A stretch of DNA of 64,000 nt from Paracoccaceae bacterium (GTDB taxonomy: Bacteria; Pseudomonadota; Alphaproteobacteria; Rhodobacterales; Rhodobacteraceae), in NCBI GenBank assembly GCA_026706985.1, contig JAPOXR010000073.1, positions 1-64,000 on the forward strand. The letters are read 5' to 3'. A model generated the notes under the pieces. The model made no database searches. It worked only from the letters and a program-made list of their open reading frames with translations, and was not told the origin of the DNA. Below, one piece after another: positions 54,624-64,000 of this stretch. The translations under genes and the position numbers were made by a program. Numbering within the stretch: the first letter of the stretch is position 1; each line of letters starts with the position of its first letter.

Positions 54624-57449
54624 TCAGTCGGGCAGCCTACCGACAAAGTTCCGATCGCCCCAGACATTGTCGACGCGGTTAACCGGTGGCCAGAATTTCG
54701 CATCCCTGCGGCAGCCGGCGGGAAACGCGGCAATGTCCCGGGAATAGGGGCGCTGCCAATCCCCGATGATATCCTCAATCGTATGGGGTGCATTTTTCAA
54801 TGGATTGCAGTCCGCATCAATCCGGCCTTGCCGAATCTCATCAATTTCATCGTGGATCTGCAGCATGGCGTCGCAAAAACGGTCCAATTCCTCTTTCGAC
54901 TCTGATTCCGTTGGCTCGACCATCAAAGTGCCCATTACCGGCCAACTCATGGTCGGGGGATGAAAACCGTTATCAATCAACCTTTTGGCTACATCATCGA
55001 CGGTAACCGCAGTTCCTTCAACGGCGCTGCGCACATCTATGATGCACTCATGCGCAACCAGGCCAGCCTGGCCCGAATAACAGATCTCGTATTTCTCGCG
55101 CAGCCGGTGGGCGATGTAATTGGCATTGATGATGGCGATCCTGGTGGCGCGCGCCAGACCCTCCCATCCCATCATCAGGATATAGGCCCAGGACACCGGT
55201 AAAATCGACGGCGACCCGAATGCGGTGGCTGATACCGCGCTGGCAGGATTTTCACTAACCGGATCGCCTGGCAGGAACGGAATCAAATGCTCTCGGACAC
55301 CAATCGGTCCCATGCCCGGTCCGCCGCCGCCATGCGGAATGCAGAAGGTTTTGTGAAGGTTGAGATGGCTGACATCGGCTTCAAGTTCGCCCGGTTTGGC
55401 GATTCCGACCAATGCGTTGAGATTGGCACCATCGAGATAGACCTGACCGCCATGATCATGCGTGATGTCGATGACCTCCCGGATCGTGTCCTCGAACACG
55501 CCGTGGGTGGATGGGTAGGTGATCATAGTCGCGGCGAGTTCAGCTCTCAATTCACCGGCTTGATGGCGTAGATCATCCAGATCAATCGTCCCATCGCTGC
55601 TGGTTGCGATCTCAACGACCTTCATCCCCGCCAATTGTGCGGATGCCGCATTGGTGCCGTGGGCGGATTTCGGGATCAGGCACACATTTCTGCCATGCTC
55701 ACCCCGGTCTTCATGATACGCCTTGATTGTCAGCAATCCGGCATACTCTCCCTGCGCACCGGAGTTGGGCTGCATCGAGATGGCGGCGAATCCGGTGATC
55801 GCACACAACCGGTCCGAAAGATCCCGAATGAGTGCGGAATACCCTTCGGCTTGATCAGCCGGTGCAAAGGGATGAATCTGTCCGAATTCCGGCCATGTGA
55901 TCGGCATCATTTCCGCCGCCGCGTTCAGCTTCATGGTGCATGAGCCGAGCGGGATCATGGTCCTGTCCAGCGCCAGATCTTTATCCGCCAAACGGCGCAG
56001 ATACCGCATCAACCCGGTTTCAGAGCGATTCATGTGAAAAACCGGGTTCTGCATGAAGTCCGACTTTCGCAACAGATTATCCGGCAGCGGTGAAGTGTCC
56101 GTGGAATGGTCCTGAGAAAACTCACAGCCGAAAGCGTGGCATACCGAAGACAGGGTTTCGCTGTCGACGAGTTCATCAAGTGCAATGACGATCCGTCCTT
56201 TTGTCGCCGGTCGCAGATTGATTCCCAAATCTCTTGCCGCCTGCATTACCGACATCTGGTCGGCACCGGCTTCCACGGTGATGGTGTCAAAGAAATCCGA
56301 ATCGATCACTTTCCACCCGCCTCTGAGCAAAGCGTCCTTCAATGCCACCGTATGCAGGTGAACGCGTTCGGCGATCGCGCGGATGCCCGCCCGGCCGTGG
56401 AAGACTGCGAAAAATCCGGCAACCACTGCCGGCAGGACCTGCGCGGTGCAGATATTGGATTTTGCCCTCTGCCTGCGGATATGCTGTTCTCTGGTCTGCA
56501 GCGCCAACCGTAATGCCGGATTGCCGCGGCTGTCGACGGAAACCCCGACGATCCGACCCGGCAGATCGCGCATCAGGCCGGACCGGCATGCGATATAGCC
56601 GGCATGCGGACCGCCATATCCCAGCGGCATGCCGAAACGCTGAGTTGTTCCAACAGCAATATCCACACCCATGGCGCCCGGCTCTTTCAGTAATGCTAGT
56701 GCAAGCGGATCGGCCGAAGCGACAGCTACCGCCCTGGACTCATGGAGTGCCGCGACAGTCTGGCTGAATTCATTCGCCGCACCGTAAGTGTTCGGATACT
56801 GAAACAATGCCCCGAACACCTCACCCGGAACCAGAGCCGAACAGGGATCGCCGACCAGCAACTCCAATCCGAGCGGCTTCGCCCTTGTCCTCAGCACCGC
56901 CAGAATCTGCGGATGGCACCCGCTATCGACAAAGAACAGGTCAGACTTTGATTTGGCAACCCTTTTGGCCATGGCCATTGCCTCGGCGGCGGCCGTTGCC
57001 TCGTCGAGCAGGGATGCATTGGCGACATCCAGACCGGTCAGGTCACAGATCATTGTCTGGAACGCCAGCAGGATTTCCAGCCGGCCCTGGCTGATTTCCG
57101 GCTGGTAAGGCGTGTAGGCGGTGTACCAAGCCGGATTCTCGATGATGTTCCGTTGAATTGCCGGCGGGGTAACCGTGCGGTGATAACCCATCCCGATCAG
57201 CGAAATACAGGATTTGTTCCTGGATGCGACCTCCCGCATATGCGCCAGCACCTCAAGCTCGGTCATCGGCTTTCCGAGATCGGACGCGGAAGCTCTGTTG
57301 AGACTGGCCGGCAGCAGGGCTTCAATGAGCGCTTCCTCACTCTCATAACCCATGGCTGACAACATTGATTCAACGCCTTCACGGGTCGGACCGATATGTC
57401 TCAGATTAGCAAAATCATCCGGATTGTAATTGACAGGTGTAAACGCCAT
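54624..57449 (-). CDS. gcvP: Glycine dehydrogenase (decarboxylating), P-protein
   Basis: This decarboxylates glycine and passes the aminomethyl group to the lipoyl arm of GcvH. The 941-residue protein is the fused alpha-beta form, with an N-terminal half ([22 protein letters not shown]) and a C-terminal half carrying the PLP Lys in [17 protein letters not shown]. The length is typical. I took the ATG 15 bases after the gcvH stop; a GTG directly abutting that stop is an alternative. It is the last gene of gcvTHP. Confidence 0.95.
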   Translation of the reverse strand: MAFTPVNYNPDDFANLRHIGPTREGVESMLSAMGYESEEALIEALLPASLNRASASDLGKPMTELEVLAHMREVASRNKSCISLIGMGYHRTVTPPAIQRNIIENPAWYTAYTPYQPEISQGRLEILLAFQTMICDLTGLDVANASLLDEATAAAEAMAMAKRVAKSKSDLFFVDSGCHPQILAVLRTRAKPLGLELLVGDPCSALVPGEVFGALFQYPNTYGAANEFSQTVAALHESRAVAVASADPLALALLKEPGAMGVDIAVGTTQRFGMPLGYGGPHAGYIACRSGLMRDLPGRIVGVSVDSRGNPALRLALQTREQHIRRQRAKSNICTAQVLPAVVAGFFAVFHGRAGIRAIAERVHLHTVALKDALLRGGWKVIDSDFFDTITVEAGADQMSVMQAARDLGINLRPATKGRIVIALDELVDSETLSSVCHAFGCEFSQDHSTDTSPLPDNLLRKSDFMQNPVFHMNRSETGLMRYLRRLADKDLALDRTMIPLGSCTMKLNAAAEMMPITWPEFGQIHPFAPADQAEGYSALIRDLSDRLCAITGFAAISMQPNSGAQGEYAGLLTIKAYHEDRGEHGRNVCLIPKSAHGTNAASAQLAGMKVVEIATSSDGTIDLDDLRHQAGELRAELAATMITYPSTHGVFEDTIREVIDITHDHGGQVYLDGANLNALVGIAKPGELEADVSHLNLHKTFCIPHGGGGPGMGPIGVREHLIPFLPGDPVSENPASAVSATAFGSPSILPVSWAYILMMGWEGLARATRIAIINANYIAHRLREKYEICYSGQAGLVAHECIIDVRSAVEGTAVTVDDVAKRLIDNGFHPPTMSWPVMGTLMVEPTESESKEELDRFCDAMLQIHDEIDEIRQGRIDADCNPLKNAPHTIEDIIGDWQRPYSRDIAAFPAGCRRDAKFWPPVNRVDNVWGDRNFVGRLPD

Positions 57450-57464
57450 GACCGTATTCCGCAC

Positions 57465-57827
57465 TCAAGCCGTCTGGTTTCGGTAATCATCCTCATCCAG
57501 GAGTTTTTCAAATTCCGAGGCGTCGGTGACCTCCAATTTGAAGAACCAGCCGACGCCTTCAGGATCCTCATTCACAAGGGCGGGATTTTCGACAATAGCG
57601 GAATTCACCGCGGTCACAGTTCCGGATATCGGAGAGTAAATGTCAGATGCCGCCTTAACGCTTTCGACGACCGCGGCATCGTCGGCGGAATCAAAAACCG
57701 CCCCGATTTCCGGAAGTTCGACAAAAACGATATCGCCGAGCTGTTCGACAGCATATTCCGTAATGCCGATCGTGGCCTCCTGGCCCTGCAATTTAACCCA
57801 TTCATGATCTTCGGTAAATTTCAACAT
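57465..57827 (-). CDS. gcvH: Glycine cleavage system H protein
   Basis: This is the lipoyl carrier of the complex. The 120-residue protein has the attachment Lys58 in VESVKAAS and the family start KFTEDHEWVKL. I chose the ATG behind AAAGGGTGG; a GTG five codons earlier overlaps the gcvT stop as GTGA and is possible. It lies between gcvT and gcvP. Confidence 0.95.
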   Translation of the reverse strand: MLKFTEDHEWVKLQGQEATIGITEYAVEQLGDIVFVELPEIGAVFDSADDAAVVESVKAASDIYSPISGTVTAVNSAIVENPALVNEDPEGVGWFFKLEVTDASEFEKLLDEDDYRNQTA

Positions 57828-57838
57828 TCCACCCTTTC

Positions 57839-58969
57839 TCACTTTCGGTAACTGCTGCGCACAAATGGCAGCGCCACAATTTCGGCCGGCAAACGCCTTC
57901 CTCTCACTTCTGCGAACAACCGCGAACCGATCTCCGTGTGACGCCGGTGCGCATATCCCATTGCAACCGGGCTGCCGACGGAAGGACCGAAACCGCCGGA
58001 TGAGACAAAGCCGATCTCCTCATCCGATTCCTCCGATACAAACAGCTTGGTTCCACCCCGTATCGGAGCTCTGCCCTCCGGGCGTAACCCAACCCGCCTG
58101 CGCCGCGGACCCTGCGACAATTCCTGATCCAGTTTTGCGCTCCCGGGGTAACCTCCATGCCTCTCACCACCGGCGCGCCGGCATTTGGCGATAGCCCAGA
58201 CCAGGCGCGCTTCCACGGGATTGATCGACTCATCAATATCGTTGCCATACAGGCAGAGCCCGGCTTCAAGCCTCAGCGAGTCGCGGGCGCCCAGTCCGGC
58301 CGGTCTGACTTCTTCCATAGCCGCCAGGGATTCGGCGAATTCTTCGACGGCGGCGGTGGGCAGCGAAATCTCAAACCCATCTTCGCCGGTATAGCCGGAA
58401 CGTGAGACCCAGATATCCTTACCGTTCCAATTCACCGGCTGAACATCCAGGAACCGCATGTCCTTTACCGACGGCAACAGCCTCGCGAGTGCGGTTTCGG
58501 ATTTCGGCCCCTGCAATGCAATCATGGCCCGTCTTCTGACGTTCCTGACCATACAGGCTCCGCCCAACATCATTTCCAATTGCTGGAGATCATCTTCTTT
58601 CTGAGCCGCATTGACTACAAAAAGATAACGGCTTCCCCAGTTGGATATCATCAAATCGTCAAGAATTCCGCCATCCGATGCAATCATTAAACCGTAAACC
58701 TGGCGATGCACCGGCAGCCCCAGAAGATCGCTCGGGATCTGTGTCTCCAATGCCCGTGCGACGCTGGTGGCGTTTCCCATCCGTGGTTCGATGGCAACCT
58801 GCCCCATATGGCTGACATCGAACAGCGACGCTGAACTGCGGGTCCACAGATGTTCGGCAATAATTCCACCCGGATACTGGACCGGCATGTCATATTCTGC
58901 GAATTCGGCGAATTTTGCGCCATGACGCTTATGAAATTCGTTAAGCGGCGTAAGCCTCAAATCACCCAT
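57839..58969 (-). CDS. gcvT: Aminomethyltransferase (glycine cleavage T protein)
   Basis: This transfers the one-carbon unit from GcvH to tetrahydrofolate and releases ammonia. The 376-residue protein has MPVQYPGGIIAEH, LFDVSHMGQ, SRSGYTGEDGFEI and GLGARDSLRLEAGLCLYGND with the catalytic Asp. The ATG at the DLRLTPLNEFH start matches the family; a GTG eight codons upstream is weaker. It is the first gene of the operon. I see no obvious glycine riboswitch in the bases ahead of it. Confidence 0.94.
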   Translation of the reverse strand: MGDLRLTPLNEFHKRHGAKFAEFAEYDMPVQYPGGIIAEHLWTRSSASLFDVSHMGQVAIEPRMGNATSVARALETQIPSDLLGLPVHRQVYGLMIASDGGILDDLMISNWGSRYLFVVNAAQKEDDLQQLEMMLGGACMVRNVRRRAMIALQGPKSETALARLLPSVKDMRFLDVQPVNWNGKDIWVSRSGYTGEDGFEISLPTAAVEEFAESLAAMEEVRPAGLGARDSLRLEAGLCLYGNDIDESINPVEARLVWAIAKCRRAGGERHGGYPGSAKLDQELSQGPRRRRVGLRPEGRAPIRGGTKLFVSEESDEEIGFVSSGGFGPSVGSPVAMGYAHRRHTEIGSRLFAEVRGRRLPAEIVALPFVRSSYRK

Positions 58970-59476
58970 GAAAACCAACCCTTCCGAAGTCACGCTGCAT
59001 CCGCAACCGCTCTGCGACCATGAATCAGCGGAATTGGCAATACGAATTTAGAGCCAAAACGCAACGATTTGGCGGCGGAACAGCGGGTGGAAAATGTTCG
59101 GCGCCAACACAGTCCGGACAAACTCAACTCCGCATGACCGGCGCTTACGCGGGTGCTCTGGATCACCCAGAAATTAAATGCCGTACCGGCCGAAACCAGC
59201 CAATCCTGCCGATTTATCTCTTTAATCAGCGGGTTAATGAGCCCGGCTTGTCGGCAGGTTGAATTCGGTGGCCGCAATCGTAAAATTCAAACCGATGCGA
59301 CATGGCATTTCCATACTCCCGCTGATGCGGTGTCGGACCACCCGCCGCCGATACTCGAAAACACCGCGTTCGAAGCCTTTATCAAGGGTTTCAATTGAAC
59401 CGGAATTTCCGCAGTCAATCAATGCATCCGCCTGCAGCCTGCCACATGCGTGCCGCTCGTCGGGCCGGAGTTACGG
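58970..59476. other. 507-base divergent region, gcvT / phosphopantetheinyl transferase
   Basis: This holds both promoters. I looked for the paired glycine aptamers often found ahead of gcvT and did not find their conserved purine-rich cores on the minus strand. A 53-codon plus-strand frame (59237-59398), starting at an ATG after a weak AGCGGG site, has natural-looking codons and ends NTAFEAFIKGFN, but I recognise no family. No strong inverted repeat with a U-tract is seen. Confidence 0.4.
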
Positions 59477-60265
59477 ATGCCCTCGGCGAAACCATTTTGT
59501 GTGTGCGGCATGAATCAGATCGGGGATATCTGGTGGACGGAATGGCGCAAGGTGGATGGCATAACCATTTTCCATGTCAATTTGACTCCGAATGCGCGCC
59601 GGGAGTATCTTGCCCACACCCTACTCGACGCCGCCGAGAAGGACAGTTTTGACCGCTTTTTGTCAGACCGCGCCCGACGCGAGTTTGTTCTCTGCCGGGC
59701 CGCGCTTCGGGTAAACATCGCGGGAATTCTGGGTTGTTCCGAAAGCGAATTATCGTTCGGCCATTTGGAATTCGGTAAACCCTACGCAAAGGTCGCCGAC
59801 CGTTCCGTCGAACTTAATTTCAACGTAAGTCACAGCGGCCGGCATGGGCTGATCGCCCTTTCCTACAGGGATTGCGTCGGTATTGACCTGGAAGTACGGG
59901 CAGCACGAAGCGATTTGGACGGCATCGGCAGTTTTGTTTACAGTCGGGAGGAGCAGCGGTTGCTGGCCGAAGCCACGGGCCGGGAAAAGATCCGGCTCTT
60001 CTACAGGCTGTGGAGCATGAAGGAAGCATTGATAAAGGCTCTCGGCACCGGATTCTCCCTGAGTCCATCCGCATTCGAAATCCCGGAGCCGGTCCTGCGG
60101 GGGGCACGATCCTGCCAAGTCCGGTTTCCGCACCTGCCTTCACAGCAATGGCAGCTTCTGGATCTGGGGGAAAGGCGTTTTGCCGCCGCGTTGGCCTACC
60201 GGTCGTCACCTTTGATCGCGGGACCGCCGATACCGGTCGCAATCAACTCCCGGGGCCAACATTGA
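59477..60265 (+). CDS. 4'-phosphopantetheinyl transferase (Sfp type)
   Basis: This activates carrier proteins of polyketide or peptide synthases by adding the phosphopantetheine arm from CoA. The 262-residue protein has NFNVSHS (116-121), VGIDLEV with magnesium ligands Asp137 and Glu139, and LWSMKEALIKALGTGFSL (178-195) with the catalytic Glu-Lys region. The two-lobed length fits the Sfp group rather than AcpS. I chose the ATG behind CCGGAG; a GTG nine codons upstream is an alternative. A type I polyketide synthase 2 kb away is its probable target. Confidence 0.9.
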   Translation: MPSAKPFCVCGMNQIGDIWWTEWRKVDGITIFHVNLTPNARREYLAHTLLDAAEKDSFDRFLSDRARREFVLCRAALRVNIAGILGCSESELSFGHLEFGKPYAKVADRSVELNFNVSHSGRHGLIALSYRDCVGIDLEVRAARSDLDGIGSFVYSREEQRLLAEATGREKIRLFYRLWSMKEALIKALGTGFSLSPSAFEIPEPVLRGARSCQVRFPHLPSQQWQLLDLGERRFAAALAYRSSPLIAGPPIPVAINSRGQH

Positions 60266-60340
60266 GATCCCCCGGCCGGAAACGATCATCCCCGAGGCGC
60301 AACCGGTTGCGGAACGCCTGAAGGCAATGGCAGAGCAGAC

Positions 60341-62095
60341 ATGAACACGCCCCGTGCCGATTTGATCCGCTGCCAGCCCGACGAGATGCCGGCTCCGGGA
60401 CTGTTGCTCGGTCTGAGTCTGCAGATTGTCACCCTGTCCATTGCCGGGGTCATCCTGATACCGACAATCGTGATGCGGGCGGGCGGAGCGAGCGGGAGTT
60501 ACCTGGTCTGGGCCGTGTTCACGACCGTGGTGATATGCGGCGTGGCTACAATTCTGCATGCACTTCGGGCCGGGAGGATCGGCTCGGGTTTTCTGGTCGT
60601 GATGGGACCTACCAGTGCTTTCATCGCAGTCTGCGTCGATGCCCTTGAGGCCGGTGGCCCGCCACTTCTGGCAACATTGGTCACCGTATCAGCCCTCGTG
60701 CCCTTGCTGCTTGCCGTGCAGTTGCCGCTGTTTCAGCGGATGCTGACTCCGGCCGTCTCAGCGACGGTTCTGATGCTGATTCCGGCCACAGTGATGCCGG
60801 CGGTTTTCAGTCTCCTCAACGACGTGCCGGACGATGTCCCCGGCATGGCAGCGCCGCTCAGCGCTGTGACGGTACTGTTCGTCATCACCGCCGTGGCGTT
60901 GAAAGCTTCGGGCGGGTTGCGCCTGTGGGGGCCGATGGCAGGGGTGGTCGCTGGAACCGCCGTTGCCGCTGCATTTGGAATCTATGACACCGGGAGCATC
61001 ATCGAGGCGCGATGGTTCGGTTACCCGTCCAATGAATGGGTTGGCTTCAATCTTGAATTTGGAGAGGCCTTTTGGTCGCTTCTACCTGCATTCCTACTTG
61101 TTGCCGCCATTGCCTCGGTGCGCACGGTCAGCAGTGCGATTGCTATCCAACGGGTCTCATGGCGCCGACCCCGGGCCGTGGATTTCCGGGCCGTGCAGGG
61201 TGCGGTCACGGTGGATGGGTTGGGTAACCTGCTTGCAGGATTCGCCGGCACAACCCCGAACGCGGCAACAACGGTCGGTGCATCGATAACTGAATTGACC
61301 GGGGTCGCTGCCCGCAGCGTCGGAGTCGCCGCCGGAGTGATATTTGTCGTGTTTGCGTTCCTGCCGAAGTTTCTGGCCGTCATTCTGGCCATTCCGGGGC
61401 CGGTGGTTGCCGCCTATCTCGGGATTTTGTTGGCGCTGATCTTCATTGTCGGCATGAAAGTCGCATCGCAGGATGGCATTGACCCGCGCCGGGGTTTGAT
61501 CATCGGTGTCTCGTTCTGGATCGGGATCGGCTTTCAATACGGATTGATTTTCCCCGCATGGAGTGCGGAATTCGGCGGTGGATTTATGCGCAATGGAATC
61601 ACGACCGGGGGCATCGCGGCCATTCTGATGACAATGTTCCTGGAGTTGACGAAGCCGCCGAGAAGCCGGATCGAGACTTTGTTCGGAAACGCCGCCCTGC
61701 CGGAGACAAAGCCATTCCTTGAAAAATTCATTGCCCAAAACGGGCTTGATAAAGCCACGGCGGAACGGCTGGAATCCGCCTGCGAGGAAACTCTGCTTGC
61801 ACTACTCAACCAAGGTGGCGGAACCGGAGAAAAGCCCCGGTATTTGCGCTTGGCAGTATATCGGGAAGCCATGGAGGCGGTGCTCGAATTCACCGTTGCT
61901 GCCCAGGATGACAATATCCAGGACTGGTTGTCGTTGATCGCGGAGAATCCCGGCCCGGCAACAGATGACCGCCAGATATCGCTGCGGTTGCTGCATCATG
62001 TTTCGTCTTCGGTGCACCACCGGCAATTTCACGGTACCGATATCGTTACCGTCCGCGTGGCAGCATCATCTTCCAGAACCGACCCGAAGCAGTAA
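60341..62095 (+). CDS. NCS2 (xanthine/uracil) permease with C-terminal ATPase-like domain
   Basis: The first 430 or so residues form a nucleobase-type membrane carrier: repeated hydrophobic segments, VVMGPTSAFIAVCVDALEAG, a central GNLLAGFAGTTPNAATTVGA with the substrate-site residues of the family, and PGPVVAAYLGILLAL. The remaining 150 residues are soluble (ERLESACEETLLALL, then SLRLLHHVSSSVHHRQFHG) and by eye resemble the end of an RsbW/anti-sigma-type GHKL ATPase, but the classic Asn and DxGxG residues are not evident. A regulatory or degenerate nucleotide-binding domain is the best guess. Its placement between the PPTase and the polyketide synthase may be incidental. Confidence 0.8.
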   Translation: MNTPRADLIRCQPDEMPAPGLLLGLSLQIVTLSIAGVILIPTIVMRAGGASGSYLVWAVFTTVVICGVATILHALRAGRIGSGFLVVMGPTSAFIAVCVDALEAGGPPLLATLVTVSALVPLLLAVQLPLFQRMLTPAVSATVLMLIPATVMPAVFSLLNDVPDDVPGMAAPLSAVTVLFVITAVALKASGGLRLWGPMAGVVAGTAVAAAFGIYDTGSIIEARWFGYPSNEWVGFNLEFGEAFWSLLPAFLLVAAIASVRTVSSAIAIQRVSWRRPRAVDFRAVQGAVTVDGLGNLLAGFAGTTPNAATTVGASITELTGVAARSVGVAAGVIFVVFAFLPKFLAVILAIPGPVVAAYLGILLALIFIVGMKVASQDGIDPRRGLIIGVSFWIGIGFQYGLIFPAWSAEFGGGFMRNGITTGGIAAILMTMFLELTKPPRSRIETLFGNAALPETKPFLEKFIAQNGLDKATAERLESACEETLLALLNQGGGTGEKPRYLRLAVYREAMEAVLEFTVAAQDDNIQDWLSLIAENPGPATDDRQISLRLLHHVSSSVHHRQFHGTDIVTVRVAASSSRTDPKQ

Positions 62096-62105
62096 GTCTG
62101 CCCAG

Positions 62106-62142
62106 CGGCACAAACCAAGTGTAACATGTTGTTTTTGTGCCG
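62106..62142. terminator. Candidate bidirectional terminator
   Basis: CGGCACAAA and TTTGTGCCG are perfect 9-base arms around a 19-base loop, followed by TTATT on the plus strand, with the left arm 10 bases past the permease stop. The convergent polyketide synthase ends 58 bases further on. The loop contains AACATGTT, which can pair with itself. The loop is long for an intrinsic terminator. Confidence 0.5.
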
Positions 62143-62199
62143 TTATTGCAAATGGTATGAGATCGTCTCCAGTGGGCGGACTTGGGCTGACGGCTGCAA

Positions 62200-64000
62200 T
62201 CAGGACTCAAACCAAAAACGCCGCCTTTGGAATGGATAGCCTGGGATGGCAATCCGGCGACGGTGCTCTCCAGCGAAAAGACCGTCAAAGTCAAGCGTGA
62301 GACCCGCCTCGTAGGCGCCGGCGACACAAGAATAGAAGCCGGCCGTCGATTGCGTCGCCGCGTCGGGTTGAGGTAATTGACAGGAGAGCATGGCAGGCAC
62401 AACTGAATCCGCCTCCCGGTCGGAAGTGTTCCCGGGCCAGCAATTGAGAATTTCCGGTGCCAGCAGATTATACGTTCCGATTTCAAAAATCAGATCAACG
62501 GTGTTTTCCACAAGCGCGCCGACGCAATCCGGGAGTGTGGAAAGTTCCAGCGGTTTCCGGCGAAGGGACACCGGTTCCACTGATTCGCCGGGTTCCAGCA
62601 CCTGCCCGGTGGCTGGGCTGATATATCTGCAGGGGTTAAGTCTGGAGATGCCGCCGGGCGCCGCCATCTCTCCACTTTCCTGAATCTTCCGGGAACCGGC
62701 GGACATTTGAGCGGTTTCAACTGCCGTGTCGGGCCGGGCCGCAACCTGCATTGTCTGCTCCAGCGTGATCATGCCGGCGGCATACATTGCGCTCAACTCT
62801 CCAGCACCGGTTCCAAAGGTAAGACCCGGATGCACCCCGATGCTTGACCAGAATGCTGTCAAAGCATTCATCTGGGCAATGACGACCGGTCTCGCCAGTT
62901 CCGGATCCTGTAACTTATCCGGGTCGCCGAACATCAACTCGAAGAGCGAAATGCCATGCATTTCCAGGTGCGTGCGGTCACATCGTTCCAAAACCGCCCG
63001 GACAACCGGTTCGGACGCGGATAGTTCCTGCCACATCCCGGGATTCCACTGATAATCCGACGCATAGACAAAGGCCGGCACCGCCGCGGTCATGGGGTTT
63101 GTGTCACGCTCCGAATCCGCAACTGCCGCCAAGCCCGCCCTCAACTCTTCGGCATTTTCAAACATCAAGGCAGACCTGCAGGGAAAATGGCTGCGGCCCC
63201 TGCATGCGGTCCATGCCATGTCCGGCAAAAATGTTTCGCCAGCGGTTTCATTTTCTCCTTCCGCCAAATGTTCGTCGATCCAGATGAGATAATTTTCCGC
63301 CAGTTCTTTCAGGGCACTCTCCGACTTTCCGGAAAGTGGCAGCATGCGGGACCGGCGCCCGGTGAAGGCATGCTCTGATTCTGCCGCCCCCTCAAGTTCA
63401 GGCGGGCCGCCGGGCACAAGCCACTTAGCCCCGACCGGAGCAGCCCCTGTGCCGTTTGCCGCCGGATCATCATCCGCAGGTTCATATTCTTCAACGATGA
63501 TGTGCGCATTCGTGCCCGAAAGAGCAAACGCACTCACCCCCGCCCGGCGCGGATAATCGGCCGCCCGGGGCCAATCTCCCGGCTCAGACATGACAGAGAC
63601 CGGCAGGCTGTCCCAATCCATGAGCGGGTTTGGAGTTTTTATGTGAAGATTCCCTGGAATCATACCATGCTTCATTGCAAGCAATACCTTGATCAGGCCG
63701 ACCACCCCCGCCGCCGGTTCCAGGTGACCGATATTGGTCTTCACAGTGCCGAGCCGAAGCGGATTGTCCGGGTTCCTGTCTCGGCCATAGGCTTCCGCGA
63801 CCGCACTGACTTCGATGGGATCACCCAATTGTGAACCGGTGGCGTGGGCTTCCAGATAATCCACTTCCGAGGGTGGAATTTCCGCCCTGGCGACCGCCTC
63901 TTCCAGGACTTTTCTCTGTGCAGTTCCGTTCGGCACCGTCAGTGCGGCGCTCGCACCGTTCTGGTTGACCGCCGAACCCCGGACCAGCCCCCAGATCCGG
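62200..64000 (-). CDS. Type I polyketide synthase, 3' end (ketosynthase + degenerate acyltransferase region)
   Basis: The frame is open to the window edge, so the start and the N-terminal half of the ketosynthase are outside; a GTG at 63936 is internal. Visible ketosynthase parts are RGSAVNQNGASAALT, YLEAHATGS with the first catalytic His, and TNIGHLEPAAG with the second. A linker follows, then an acyltransferase-like stretch that keeps flanking features (SLFELMF, GVHPGLTFG, AGELSAMYAAGMITLEQ, FEIGTYNLLAP) but has GTGAGE where GHSxGE is expected, so the active-site Ser is Gly and His is Thr. About 100 residues that normally follow are absent. The protein ends right after IPGYPFQRRRFWFES, the usual linker after an acyltransferase. 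No carrier domain follows. Confidence 0.88.
   Translation of the reverse strand, partial: RIWGLVRGSAVNQNGASAALTVPNGTAQRKVLEEAVARAEIPPSEVDYLEAHATGSQLGDPIEVSAVAEAYGRDRNPDNPLRLGTVKTNIGHLEPAAGVVGLIKVLLAMKHGMIPGNLHIKTPNPLMDWDSLPVSVMSEPGDWPRAADYPRRAGVSAFALSGTNAHIIVEEYEPADDDPAANGTGAAPVGAKWLVPGGPPELEGAAESEHAFTGRRSRMLPLSGKSESALKELAENYLIWIDEHLAEGENETAGETFLPDMAWTACRGRSHFPCRSALMFENAEELRAGLAAVADSERDTNPMTAAVPAFVYASDYQWNPGMWQELSASEPVVRAVLERCDRTHLEMHGISLFELMFGDPDKLQDPELARPVVIAQMNALTAFWSSIGVHPGLTFGTGAGELSAMYAAGMITLEQTMQVAARPDTAVETAQMSAGSRKIQESGEMAAPGGISRLNPCRYISPATGQVLEPGESVEPVSLRRKPLELSTLPDCVGALVENTVDLIFEIGTYNLLAPEILNCWPGNTSDREADSVVPAMLSCQLPQPDAATQSTAGFYSCVAGAYEAGLTLDFDGLFAGEHRRRIAIPGYPFQRRRFWFES

Overview
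The window reads like a chromosomal segment of an alphaproteobacterium (Hyphomicrobiales/Rhodospirillales-like). The pointers are an aglEFGAK alpha-glucoside operon with a LacI-type regulator, the cysS-cimA 4-base overlap, lon beside tRNA-Val genes, many TRAP transporters, an Entner-Doudoroff pair, and moderately GC-rich codon use with frequent GTG and TTG starts. I cannot name the genus.

Layout. 1-1.2 kb: the 3' end of an ISAs1-family insertion sequence, then two tRNA-Val genes. 1.3-4.9 kb: lon and tgt. 5-8.1 kb: a TAXI-type TRAP transporter. 8.3-9.9 kb: sufT, a SufA/IscA-like gene and tpiA. 10-12.1 kb: a DUF924 protein, a small carboxylesterase and an AlkA-like glycosylase. 12.2-19 kb: a catabolic operon (enolase-superfamily enzyme, DctPQM transporter, two PhyH-type dioxygenases), with an MFS gene divergent from it. 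20.4-23.4 kb: cysS and cimA. 23.6-27.3 kb: an aminotransferase/decarboxylase pair and a fatty-acid desaturase. 27.4-34.5 kb: a LacI regulator and a second DctPQM operon with a beta-hydroxyacid dehydrogenase, a TIM-barrel isomerase and an unusual PanB-like protein. 34.9-47.1 kb: edd-eda, aglEFGAK, aglR, a GH1 glucosidase and a glucokinase. 47.1-52.8 kb: a third DctPQM set with an aldehyde dehydrogenase, and a divergent thiolase. 53-54.6 kb: tRNA-Ala(CGC) followed by a gene-poor patch holding a frameshifted HNH endonuclease. 54.6-59 kb: gcvTHP. 59.5-64 kb: a phosphopantetheinyl transferase, an NCS2 permease with an extra C-terminal domain, and the 3' end of a type I polyketide synthase that runs off the window.

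How the genes work together. The theme is import and oxidation of small organic acids and sugars: four TRAP systems and one ABC system, each next to enzymes that probably use its substrate. The agl, GH1, glk, edd and eda genes together make a near-complete route from glucosides to pyruvate and glyceraldehyde 3-phosphate; zwf and pgl are not in view. Three operons that start with a binding-protein gene carry a strong hairpin between that gene and the permease genes, which probably keeps binding-protein mRNA in excess.

The least ordinary items are the polyketide synthase whose acyltransferase region has lost its active site, the NCS2 permease fusion, and the PanB-like protein that lacks the usual metal ligands. 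All family assignments come from reading translated sequence by eye; no database search was possible.
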